This document shows, piece by piece, positions 7,795 to 15,197 of a stretch of DNA of 30,018 nucleotides. A program made the translations under genes and the position numbers. The DNA is from Candidatus Troglogloeales bacterium. Lineage in GTDB: Bacteria; Nitrospirota; Nitrospiria; SBBL01; SBBT01. Each line of letters opens with the position of its first letter. Position 1 is the stretch's first letter. The notes under the pieces were generated by a model. That model made no database searches, was not told the origin of the DNA, and was given only the letters and a program-made list of their open reading frames with translations. The stretch covers positions 1-30,018 of the forward strand of contig SBBT01000072.1 in NCBI GenBank assembly GCA_005239595.1. Direction: 5' to 3'.

Positions 7795-8900
7795 CTATGT
7801 ATTTTTTTCCCAAATGAAAAGTTCTATCTTTCTCAAATATGTTTCCTCATCGGGTGAAACAAAAGTAATGGCGTCTTCCTGGACCGATGCGCGCCCCGTA
7901 CGCCCGATACGGTCGACATAGTCTTCTTCAAATTTTGGCACGTCGTAATTGATAACATGCGAAATACCCGTCACATCAATCCCACGGAAGGCAATGTCCA
8001 TAGCAATGAGAACCCGGTAATCCCCTTTACGGAATCCTTCTAAGGCTTGGCGTCTCTGTCCCTGGGTACGGCCGGAGTGTAAGGCAGCCACCTTCACCCC
8101 TTTTCCCTTGAGCCGGGCGGTAATCCTGTCGGCTCCGTGTTTGGTGCGTGAAAAGATGAGAACGCTGTCCATCTCCTCTTTTTGGAGCAAGTCCAGCAGG
8201 AGATCCGCTTTTTTATCTTGAGGAACCGCGACTATTTTCTGTGTCACGTTCTCCGTAGGACGGCGTTCCTCTCCCGCATGGATGGATTGTGGATGGATTT
8301 GAATGGTGGAAGCCAGAGATCGAGTCTCCCTGGAGAGGGTGGCCGAAAACAAAAGGGTCTGGCGGTGCGTGGGAAGGACTGAAACGATTTTCCGTACGGC
8401 GTCCAGAAATCCCATATCCAACATACGGTCTGCCTCATCGAGAACGAAGATTCTACTTTGCTGAAATCAATGCTCTTACGGTTCATGTGGTCCATGAGAC
8501 GCCCTGGCGTGGCAATCACCACGTCCACCCCATGCCGAATGGCTTTATACTGGGGATCCATGCCTACCCCCCCCCCATAGACCGCTACGGAACGCAGAGG
8601 GGTGAAACGTCCATACCCCTGAACCGATTCCTGCACCTGACAACAGAGTTCTCGAGTGGGAGTAAGAATCAAGGCCCCGATATGTCGGGCTCCCGGATGG
8701 GGGGATTGGCAGAGACGATTCAAAAGCGGCAGAACGAACGCTGCCGTTTTACCGGTACCGGTCTGCGCGCACCCTAGAATGTCTTTGCCTGCCAGAGCGA
8801 GTGGAATGGCACGAGACTGAATTTCGGTGGGAGCCTCATACCCACTGACCAGAATACCCCGTACCAGCGCGTCAGAAAGCCCAAGCGTTTTAAATGGCAT
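7795..8900 (-). pseudogene. DEAD-box ATP-dependent RNA helicase, RhlE-like, frameshifted
   Basis: The gene starts at the ATG at 8900 after AAGGAG. The first frame has the Q motif (FKTLGLSDALVRGILVSGY, ending EIQ), Walker A AQTGTGKT, PTREL, GG and TPGRL, and runs cleanly to FSKVE (codon at 8451-8453). The next expected residues, FVLDEADRMLDMGF, are in another frame starting at 8448, with only two bases (8449-8450) between. One base is therefore missing from the codon before FVLDEAD. The second frame has SAT, the helicase C domain (VLIFSRTKHGADRI, ALHSGRTQGQRRQALEGF) and HRIGRTGR-like DYVDRIGRTGRA, and ends early at IELFIWEKNT. Motif V reads AMDIAFRGID instead of the usual ATDIAARGID, which hints at real decay. 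The combined product would be about 368 residues. It is either a pseudogene or an assembly error. Intact homologues help ribosome assembly and RNA turnover, often in the cold. Confidence 0.85.
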
Positions 8901-8961
8901 AGATGAAACTCCTTAGGAAAGGACCATAGAGAAAGAGGTGAGAATCGCACAAAAAACAGGG

Positions 8962-8986
8962 TCAGGTCTTGTAATCAAGCGCCTGA
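8962..8986. repeat. REP-like imperfect hairpin
   Basis: TCAGG (8962-8966) pairs with CCTGA (8982-8986), and CTTG (8968-8971) pairs with CAAG (8976-8979) around a TAAT loop. A small internal loop separates the two stems. The arrangement resembles single REP-type elements scattered between genes, but no second copy lies in the window. Confidence 0.45.
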
Positions 8987-9024
8987 TTATCCGGTTCGCT
9001 TTAATCGCCGAGTGACTGTCGTAA

Positions 9025-9064
9025 TAAAACAGATCTTTAAGTTGCAAGGCTTAATTCTGTTTTA
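9025..9064. repeat. Long inverted repeat upstream of valS
   Basis: TAAAACAGA (9025-9033) and TCTGTTTTA (9056-9064) are perfect nine-base arms. Inside them TTAAG (about 9037-9041) pairs with CTTAA (9050-9054) around the loop TTGCAAGG. The whole 40-base unit can form one long hairpin in either strand. It sits about 50 bases before the valS promoter and 125 bases before the helicase start, so it is not a terminator of either gene. Confidence 0.8.
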
Positions 9065-9078
9065 TACAGACCCAAGGG

Positions 9079-9097
9079 GGGAGGCAAAGAACCTCCC
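9079..9097. repeat. GC-rich inverted repeat GGGAGG/CCTCCC
   Basis: GGGAGG (9079-9084) and CCTCCC (9092-9097) flank the loop CAAAGAA. No T tract follows on either strand, so it does not look like an ordinary intrinsic terminator. It lies just upstream of the valS promoter. Confidence 0.6.
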
Positions 9098-9115
9098 ATC
9101 CAAAGTTTCGGGTGA

Positions 9116-9144
9116 TTTACAACTCCTATTGAGCATGTTAAGAT
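9116..9144 (+). promoter_or_regulatory. Sigma-70-like promoter for the valS operon
   Basis: TTTACA (9116-9121) and TAAGAT (9139-9144) are separated by 17 bases. The -35 box matches the consensus at five of six positions and the -10 box at four of six. Transcription would begin near 9151 and give a leader of about 29 bases before valS. Confidence 0.5.
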
Positions 9145-9179
9145 GGATTTCTTTGTTGTCTTCATGACATCTCTAACCG

Positions 9180-11960
9180 ATGCCGGAAAAAACCGTAGAG
9201 AAAGTTTACTCCCCAGCCGATGTGGAAGAAAAATGGATCGCTTTTTGGGAGAGAGCGCGTCTTTTTCATGCCTCATTGGATAGAGCGGGGACAAAATCGT
9301 TCTCCATGGTTATTCCACCTCCCAATGTCACCGGCTCGCTTCACCTCGGACATGCCCTAAATAATACCCTGCAGGATATTTTGGCCCGGTGGATGAGGAT
9401 GCGGGGGTTCAATGTCCTCTGGGTCCCCGGCATTGACCATGCGGGAATTGCCACCCAGAATGTCGTGGAACGGCAACTCGCCAAGCAGGGAATCGATCGC
9501 CAGGCGCTTGGAAGAGAGGCGTTTATTAAAAGGGTCTGGGAATGGAAGGAGACATCGGGGGGAACTATCCTAAAACAGCTTCACCGGCTGGGCACTTCCT
9601 GCGATTGGGAACGGGAACGTTTTACGTTAGACCAAGGTCTTTCACGGGCTGTTCGAGAAGTCTTTGCGAAACTCTATCAGGAAGGACTGATTTATCGTGC
9701 CAAACGGCTTATTAACTGGTGCCCCAGATGCCAGACCGCCCTATCCGATATCGAGGTGGAACATGAAGAGATCGCCGGCAAGATGTATCATGTTAAATAC
9801 CCCCTCGTTGATGAGCCGGAAATGTTCCTCACGGTTGCAACCACCCGGCCTGAAACCATGTTTGGCGACACGGCTGTCGCTGTGCATCCAGAGGATTTGC
9901 GATTTAGCCGGCTGATTGGAAAGAGGGTCTCTCTTCCCTTGACCGACCGTAATATTCCGATTGTGGGAGACGCCCTCCTGGTTGATCGCGAGTTTGGAAC
10001 CGGCGCTGTCAAGATCACGCCTGGACACGACTTTAATGATGAAAAAGCAGGCCGGCGCCATCAACTGCCCACCATTTCTTTATTGGGACAGGATGGAACG
10101 ATGCAAGCCGCCTCCTTAAACGAGGCGAAGGTAAAATCCGAATACAGGGGCCTTCTTTCATCGAAGTCGGCCTCCCTTGCCCGAAAATCGGCGGTTCAGT
10201 GGTTAAGTGATGAAGGCGCATTAATCAACATTCTGGATCATCGCCACGCCATCGGAAAATGTTACCGTTGTAAAACCGTCATTGAACCGATGCAATCTCC
10301 CCAATGGTTTGTGAAGGTCAATGACCCGCAAAATTCGCTGGCACAACCTGCAATAGACGCCGTCCGAAATAGGAAAATCCGACTCATCCCCGAATCGTGG
10401 GAGGCAAACTACTTTGGATGGATGGAACAAATCGAAGACTGGTGCATCTCCCGTCAGATATGGTGGGGACATCAAATTCCTGCGTGGTATTGTATCGGGA
10501 ATTCCTCCGGTCAGTGCCTGCTCGCATGCAAGGAACCTATCGTCTCTGCCACCCCTCCCGATCGATGCCCGCATTGCGGATCGAAAAACCTCCGTCAAGA
10601 CCCCGATGTCCTCGACACATGGTTCTCATCAGCCTTATGGCCCTTTTCAACCCTCGGATGGCCGGCAGCGTTACAACCTTCGTCCGCCGAAAGAGATGAA
10701 GCCGAGATGATGTTAAAAACCTTTTATCCCACATCAACGCTGGTCACCAGTTTTGATATCCTCTTTTTTTGGGTCGCCCGAATGATCATGATGGGGCTTC
10801 ATTTCATGAAAGAGGTCCCCTTCCGCGACGTCTATCTGCATGCGCTGGTTCGCGACGCCGAAGGCGAAAAAATGTCAAAATCGAAGGGGAACACGATCGA
10901 TCCGTTGGAAATCATGCATCAATATGGCACCGATGCCATCCGCTTCACGCTGGCGGCCATGGCCTCTCCAGGAAGAGACATCAAGCTTTCACCAGAGAGA
11001 ATCGAAGGATACAGAAACTTCGCCAACAAACTCTGGAACAGTTTCCGGTTTATTGAAATGAACCTTCCAGAAAAACCCGCATCTGGCCAGAGAGAGACGC
11101 CCATTCGTGATCGCTGGATTAAAAGCCGCCTTCATCGAACTATCCAGGCTACTGATGCTGCCCTTAAAGATTATAGATTTGATGAGGCCGCAAACGTTTT
11201 ATATCAGTTTATCTGGCACGAATTCTGCGACTGGTATTTGGAACTTGTAAAGATCGATCTCCAGGAAGGGGACGAAGAGGGACTCCAGACTGCCCTTTCT
11301 CTCTTTGAAGTCCTCCTTAAGCTTTTACACCCCTTTATGCCATTTATCACAGAGGAGCTCTGGAGCCGCGCTCGAAATCATCGAGGAGACAGCATTGCCA
11401 TGGCCGCTTATCCCAAGAGCGATAGCCGGCTCCTCGATAAAGAGGCAGAAGAGACATTTTCTGCGGTCATCCATCTGATTTCCACCATTCGGAAATTACG
11501 AGGTGAAATGGGTATTGCCCCTTCTGAAATACTGACCGCTCAAATTTGTCTCTATGATAAACGGGCGCAAACTTTTTTTGATCATTACCTCCCTTATATC
11601 AAAGGGATGTCCCGAATATCGGTCGTATCGGTGGGAATGGGACTCATCCCACCCAAAATGGCCGCAACGATACCAACTGACTTAGGAGACATTCACATTC
11701 ACCTTTCCGAGGCACGATTGGAAAAAGAGATTGCCCGGCTTAAAAAGGCCATCCAACAGATGGATGAGACGCTTTCCGAAATAGAGGAAAAACACGCAAA
11801 CCACAATTTTATGACCAATGCCCCAAAAGAGGTCGTCGAGAAATCTGTCCAAAAACAGGCGCAACTTAAAGAGGAAAGGGCCAAAACCGATGCCCATCTT
11901 CAGCGATTTTGCAACATGATCGACGCCCCAGATGCAACCTCCTCTAAAAGAGGCGAGTAA
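9180..11960 (+). CDS. valS: Valyl-tRNA synthetase
   Basis: ValS charges tRNA-Val with valine using ATP in the cytosol. The 926-residue class I enzyme has the HIGH-type motif HLGH (residues 55-58, after PPPNVTGSL) and the KMSKS motif in EGEKMSKSKGN, near residue 565. The editing domain, which removes mischarged threonine, lies between them (TVATTRPETMFGDTAVAVHP). The segment CPHCGSKNLRQDPDVLDTWF is typical of ValS. The C-terminal 70 residues form the charged coiled coil that distinguishes ValS from IleS and LeuS. No clear Shine-Dalgarno precedes the ATG. It is the first gene of a ten-gene plus-strand run and almost touches nadC. Confidence 0.97.
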   Translation: MPEKTVEKVYSPADVEEKWIAFWERARLFHASLDRAGTKSFSMVIPPPNVTGSLHLGHALNNTLQDILARWMRMRGFNVLWVPGIDHAGIATQNVVERQLAKQGIDRQALGREAFIKRVWEWKETSGGTILKQLHRLGTSCDWERERFTLDQGLSRAVREVFAKLYQEGLIYRAKRLINWCPRCQTALSDIEVEHEEIAGKMYHVKYPLVDEPEMFLTVATTRPETMFGDTAVAVHPEDLRFSRLIGKRVSLPLTDRNIPIVGDALLVDREFGTGAVKITPGHDFNDEKAGRRHQLPTISLLGQDGTMQAASLNEAKVKSEYRGLLSSKSASLARKSAVQWLSDEGALINILDHRHAIGKCYRCKTVIEPMQSPQWFVKVNDPQNSLAQPAIDAVRNRKIRLIPESWEANYFGWMEQIEDWCISRQIWWGHQIPAWYCIGNSSGQCLLACKEPIVSATPPDRCPHCGSKNLRQDPDVLDTWFSSALWPFSTLGWPAALQPSSAERDEAEMMLKTFYPTSTLVTSFDILFFWVARMIMMGLHFMKEVPFRDVYLHALVRDAEGEKMSKSKGNTIDPLEIMHQYGTDAIRFTLAAMASPGRDIKLSPERIEGYRNFANKLWNSFRFIEMNLPEKPASGQRETPIRDRWIKSRLHRTIQATDAALKDYRFDEAANVLYQFIWHEFCDWYLELVKIDLQEGDEEGLQTALSLFEVLLKLLHPFMPFITEELWSRARNHRGDSIAMAAYPKSDSRLLDKEAEETFSAVIHLISTIRKLRGEMGIAPSEILTAQICLYDKRAQTFFDHYLPYIKGMSRISVVSVGMGLIPPKMAATIPTDLGDIHIHLSEARLEKEIARLKKAIQQMDETLSEIEEKHANHNFMTNAPKEVVEKSVQKQAQLKEERAKTDAHLQRFCNMIDAPDATSSKRGE

Positions 11961-11961
11961 C

Positions 11962-12810
11962 GTGATTGAACCGTTCCTCTTGAAAGAAATGGCCCAGCGG
12001 GCTCTTTCGGAAGATTTGATTTACGGCGACCGGACGACAGAAACACTCTTCCCTCACCCGCTTCCAGGAACCGGAAGCGTGATTGCAAAAGAAGATCTGA
12101 TTGTTGCGGGACTTGACCTGTTTGAAACCGTTTTTTCCATTCTCGATCCGAACGTTCAACTTACACGGGGAATCACGATGGGACAAATGGCAAAGAACGG
12201 GACAGAGATCGTACAGATTGTGGGGGATGGGCGAGCCATTCTCAAAGGGGAGAGAACCGCTCTGAATTTTCTTCAACGCCTTTGCGGCATCGCGACCCTC
12301 ACCCATCAATTCGTGGAGAGGGTCTCGGGAACAGCGGTAAAAATTGTGGATACGCGGAAAACCACACCTGGTTTTCGTGCGTTAGAAAAAGAGGCGGTCC
12401 GTCTGGGCGGCGGCATGAATCACCGTTTTCATCTGGGGGATATGGTTCTCATTAAAGACAATCACATTGCGCTTGCAAAAGGTATTGTGAACGCCGTAAA
12501 ACAAACGCGCGCCGCACTTTCGCATCCCCTTAAAATAGAGGTGGAAACAACCAACCTCATCGAAGTCAGCGAGGCGATAAAAAGCGAGGCCGATATCATT
12601 CTGCTCGATAACATGCCGATCAGCGAAATACGGCGGGCGGTTGCGGCCATTCGGGAAAAATCCCCTTCCATCCTTATAGAGGTTTCAGGAGGTATTACCT
12701 TGAAAAATGTGGAGGAGATCGCAAGGTGCGGCGTGGATATGATCTCAATCGGCGCGTTGACCCATTCCGCACCGGCGGTGGATATCAGCTTGGAAATAAC
12801 ACCTCAATGA
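11962..12810 (+). CDS. nadC: Nicotinate-nucleotide pyrophosphorylase (carboxylating)
   Basis: NadC (quinolinate phosphoribosyltransferase) makes nicotinate mononucleotide from quinolinate and PRPP, feeding NAD synthesis. Diagnostic segments are ALSEDLIYGDRTTE near the start, LKGERTALNFLQRLCGIATLT, DTRKTTPGFRALEKEAVRLG, HRFHLGDMVLIKDNHI and the C-terminal VSGGITLKNVEEIARCGVDM. The GTG at 11962 is chosen because AGAGGCGAG precedes it and the protein then begins MIEPFLL, giving 282 residues as usual. An in-frame ATG at 11932 would add ten residues inside valS but lacks a ribosome site. Only one base separates the valS stop from the GTG, so translational coupling is likely. Confidence 0.95.
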   Translation: MIEPFLLKEMAQRALSEDLIYGDRTTETLFPHPLPGTGSVIAKEDLIVAGLDLFETVFSILDPNVQLTRGITMGQMAKNGTEIVQIVGDGRAILKGERTALNFLQRLCGIATLTHQFVERVSGTAVKIVDTRKTTPGFRALEKEAVRLGGGMNHRFHLGDMVLIKDNHIALAKGIVNAVKQTRAALSHPLKIEVETTNLIEVSEAIKSEADIILLDNMPISEIRRAVAAIREKSPSILIEVSGGITLKNVEEIARCGVDMISIGALTHSAPAVDISLEITPQ

Positions 12811-12839
12811 ATCGCACGAGATAACTTCAGTAAAAACAG

Positions 12840-13652
12840 ATGGCCCTTGATATCCCAAAAATTGAGCAGCATATGAAAGACCAGCATGGCGAGAGGGGCC
12901 TCATTCGGGAGGTCCTATTTTTCGATACAGTCGATTCTACAAACCAGATTGCGCGGGAGATGGCGTCAAACGGCCTTCCGGGAGGAGTTGCCATCTTTGC
13001 GGAATCGCAGAAAAAGGGAAAAGGACGCCTTGGACGACAGTGGTTTTCTCCTCACGGCGTTAATCTTTATCTCTCGATATTTTTAAGGCCGCACCAGCCG
13101 CCACGCGAGTTTCCCCTCTTTTCAATAGCTGCCGCAGTCGCTCTGGTGCATGCCATTCGATCGGTCACCGGTCTTGCCGTAGCCATTAAATGGCCCAATG
13201 ATATTATATGGAATGATAAAAAGGTTGCTGGAATCCTGATCGAATCGGAATGCCATGGAGATCAGGCCGCACCCTTAGTCATCGGAATAGGGATCAACGT
13301 CAACATGAATCCTGGCGACTTTCCGCCTGGAATTGATGCCACAGCCGTATCGCTTAAAATGGCCTTGGGGCAATCGATTGACCGAAGCGATCTTGCCATC
13401 GCCCTATTGGATGCGTTCCTAGACCAGCACCTCCTTGTAGAAGAGGGCAAGAAGGACTTCTTGCTGTTGACTATGAAACAATACTGCCAAACCATGGGAA
13501 GGAGGATCATGGTTCAAACAGCACGACAGCAGTTTGAAGGCTGGGCCTTGGATATAGAAGAAGATGGGACGCTCCTCGTAAAAATGGGAGATCACACCCA
13601 GAGGAAAATACTGGTTGGAGACATTACTCATCTCCGTGAGATCGCCTTCTGA
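12840..13652 (+). CDS. birA: Biotin--[acetyl-CoA-carboxylase] ligase (no DNA-binding domain)
   Basis: The enzyme activates biotin with ATP and attaches it to the carrier lysine of acetyl-CoA carboxylase. The 270 residues carry the catalytic signatures FFDTVDSTNQIAREM (about residues 27-41), the biotinyl-AMP loop KGKGRLGRQWFSP and IKWPNDIIWNDKKVAGIL, followed by a small C-terminal beta domain. There is no N-terminal winged-helix DNA-binding domain, so this is a class I ligase that should not repress biotin genes as E. coli BirA does. It lies 29 bases after nadC within the cofactor part of the operon. The symbol is used for the enzyme role only. Confidence 0.93.
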   Translation: MALDIPKIEQHMKDQHGERGLIREVLFFDTVDSTNQIAREMASNGLPGGVAIFAESQKKGKGRLGRQWFSPHGVNLYLSIFLRPHQPPREFPLFSIAAAVALVHAIRSVTGLAVAIKWPNDIIWNDKKVAGILIESECHGDQAAPLVIGIGINVNMNPGDFPPGIDATAVSLKMALGQSIDRSDLAIALLDAFLDQHLLVEEGKKDFLLLTMKQYCQTMGRRIMVQTARQQFEGWALDIEEDGTLLVKMGDHTQRKILVGDITHLREIAF

Positions 13653-13694
13653 CCCAAAAATATCTTGCCTAAGCCAACCCGGATAAATCCGCGC

Positions 13695-14522
13695 ATGTCA
13701 AAGAACGGAAAAATGCTGCTGGCGGTTGATATCGGAAACAGCCATATTGTCGTTGGGGCCTTTGATAAAAAAAAGCTCATCGGACAGTGGCGCATTGCGA
13801 CAGCGCTTCATAAAACATCCGACGAATACGGGATTGCGCTGACCGATTTTCTCCATGTCGCCAACATACTTCCTTCTCAGTTTTCGGGGGCCATTCTCTC
13901 TAGTGTCGTCCCCCCCCTCACACCCGTCTTCTCCGAAATGCTTGAGAAATATTTCTCGATTATGGCCATCATCGTTAACCCCTCTCTTGCAACGGGAATT
14001 CAGATCCAGTATGACCGACCCTTCGAGGTCGGTGCCGATCGGATCGTCAACGCTGCGGCGGCCTATCACCTATACGGCGGCCCTGTTATTGTCGTCGATT
14101 TTGGAACCGCCACCACGTTCTGTGCCATATCCAAAACAGGTGCCTACTTAGGAGGAGCCATTGCGCCCGGTCTCATCATATCGGCAGAAGCCCTTGCGTC
14201 CCGCGCAGCCAAGCTCTTTCGGGTCGAATTGGTAAAACCCAAAACCGTTATTGGCAAAGATACGGCAACTAGCATGCAATCCGGAATGATCTTTGGACAT
14301 ATTGGCATGGTGAATGAAATTGTCCGTCGGATACACCTTGAATTGGGAAGAAAAACGGAGGTCGTTGCGACAGGCGGACTATGTACCCTAATCGCTCCGG
14401 AATGTAAAATCATCTCAAAAATAAGACCCACCTTGACCTTAGAGGGGCTCATGATTATTTTCGGAATGAACGCCCCTGCCCAAAGCTCTAAACCTGGGGG
14501 GGGAAAGAGGCCCTCGCCTTAA
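13695..14522 (+). CDS. coaX: Type III pantothenate kinase
   Basis: CoaX phosphorylates pantothenate, the first step of coenzyme A synthesis. It belongs to the ASKHA fold and usually needs a monovalent cation. The phosphate-binding motif LLAVDIGNSHIVVGAF opens the protein. GADRIVNAAAAYHLYGGPVI and VDFGTATTFC form the substrate and catalytic region, and GGAIAPGLIISAEAL follows. ATG at 13695 gives 275 residues. The ATG at 13713, which begins directly with MLLAVDIGN and follows AACGGAAAA, is a good alternative and closer to the typical family start. A TTG at 13665 is less likely. It follows birA by about 40 bases and precedes grpE closely. Confidence 0.93.
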   Translation: MSKNGKMLLAVDIGNSHIVVGAFDKKKLIGQWRIATALHKTSDEYGIALTDFLHVANILPSQFSGAILSSVVPPLTPVFSEMLEKYFSIMAIIVNPSLATGIQIQYDRPFEVGADRIVNAAAAYHLYGGPVIVVDFGTATTFCAISKTGAYLGGAIAPGLIISAEALASRAAKLFRVELVKPKTVIGKDTATSMQSGMIFGHIGMVNEIVRRIHLELGRKTEVVATGGLCTLIAPECKIISKIRPTLTLEGLMIIFGMNAPAQSSKPGGGKRPSP

Positions 14523-14554
14523 GGCGGCATTTTTCATCATAAAAGGTGGCAAAT

Positions 14555-15154
14555 TTGGAAAACCAAGAGGATAACCAAGAACAAGAGGATAACCAAGAAA
14601 ACGAAGTCACACCGCCGGACAAGATAGCACAGGCGGAAACAGAGTCTGGAGCTTCCGGAGAAGTGTTGTCACTTCGCGCGGAAATTGGGAAAAAAGAGCT
14701 AGAGATCAAAACCTATATTGACCGATATCTAAGAACGCTTGCCGATTTTGAAAATTTTAAAAAACGGGCGCAAAAAGATCAGGCCGACCAGGCTCGATTT
14801 TCCAATGAGAGGTTTATTAAAGGGCTCCTTCCCGTCATTGATAATCTTGAACGGGCCATCGCCCACTCCAAGGAGACAAACGACTTTGCCAGAATGATTG
14901 AAGGAATCGAGCTGACATGCAAGGAATTGCATGCGGTCTTAGCAAAAACCGGCGTGCGCCCCGTGGATGCCCTCGGAAAACCGTTCGATCCAAGCGTCCA
15001 CCAGTCGGTCGGGCAGACAGAAATCGCGGAGGGGGCTGAAGAGGAAGAAAACATGGTCGTCGGCGAGATACAAAAAGGATATCTTTATCATGACCGAATA
15101 TTGCGCCCTTCTCTGGTAATCGTTTCAAAGAAAAAGATGGAGGGGACCTCTTAA
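14555..15154 (+). CDS. grpE: Nucleotide exchange factor GrpE
   Basis: GrpE releases ADP from DnaK and so drives the Hsp70 folding cycle. The product begins with a disordered acidic tail (MENQEDNQEQEDNQEN) encoded by two 18-base tandem repeats. A long helix follows, then the conserved core DRYLRTLADFENFKKRAQKD and LLPVIDNLERAIAHS. The C-terminal beta domain contains GKPFDPSVHQSVGQTE and GYLYHDRILRPSLVIVSKK. TTG at 14555 is chosen because AAAAGGTGG lies about eight bases upstream. The GTG at 14546 that would add three residues overlaps that ribosome site. The length is then 199 residues. It is directly followed by dnaK and dnaJ. No CIRCE heat-shock operator was seen upstream. Confidence 0.94.
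   Translation: MENQEDNQEQEDNQENEVTPPDKIAQAETESGASGEVLSLRAEIGKKELEIKTYIDRYLRTLADFENFKKRAQKDQADQARFSNERFIKGLLPVIDNLERAIAHSKETNDFARMIEGIELTCKELHAVLAKTGVRPVDALGKPFDPSVHQSVGQTEIAEGAEEEENMVVGEIQKGYLYHDRILRPSLVIVSKKKMEGTS
14567..14602 (+). repeat. 18-base tandem repeat in the grpE N-terminal tail
   Basis: GAGGATAACCAAGAACAA (14567-14584) is followed by GAGGATAACCAAGAAAAC (14585-14602). They differ at two adjacent bases in the final codon and encode EDNQEQ and EDNQEN. The repeat keeps the reading frame and extends a flexible acidic tail. Confidence 0.9.
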
Positions 15155-15197
15155 ATAGGGTTCAGATGAATTTGGATTTATCATTAAGGAGGAGAAA

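Larger units (their letters stand above)
8901..9179. other. Divergent intergenic region between the helicase and valS
   Basis: These 279 bases lie between two outward-facing genes and should contain both promoters. They hold three inverted repeats (8962-8986, 9025-9064, 9079-9097) and a sigma-70-like promoter for valS at 9116-9144. The helicase promoter was not identified. No T-box leader was recognised. Confidence 0.5.

Noticed and set aside
7535..7921. Plus-strand open frame opposite the helicase tail
   Set aside because: It has no family features and is antisense to the conserved helicase C-terminus for part of its length.
9079..9097. GGGAGG/CCTCCC hairpin considered as a T-box or intrinsic terminator for valS
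   Set aside because: It lies upstream of the best valS promoter, has no T tract, and no T-box consensus was recognised.
14515..14535. CGCC-TTAA-GGCG followed by GCATTTTT, considered as a terminator between coaX and grpE
   Set aside because: The stem has only four base pairs, contains the coaX stop in its loop and precedes grpE by a few bases. It is too weak to call.
14523..15197. Search for a CIRCE heat-shock operator before grpE or dnaK
   Set aside because: No TTAGCACTC/GAGTGCTAA pair was seen in either gap, so HrcA control of this operon is not supported.
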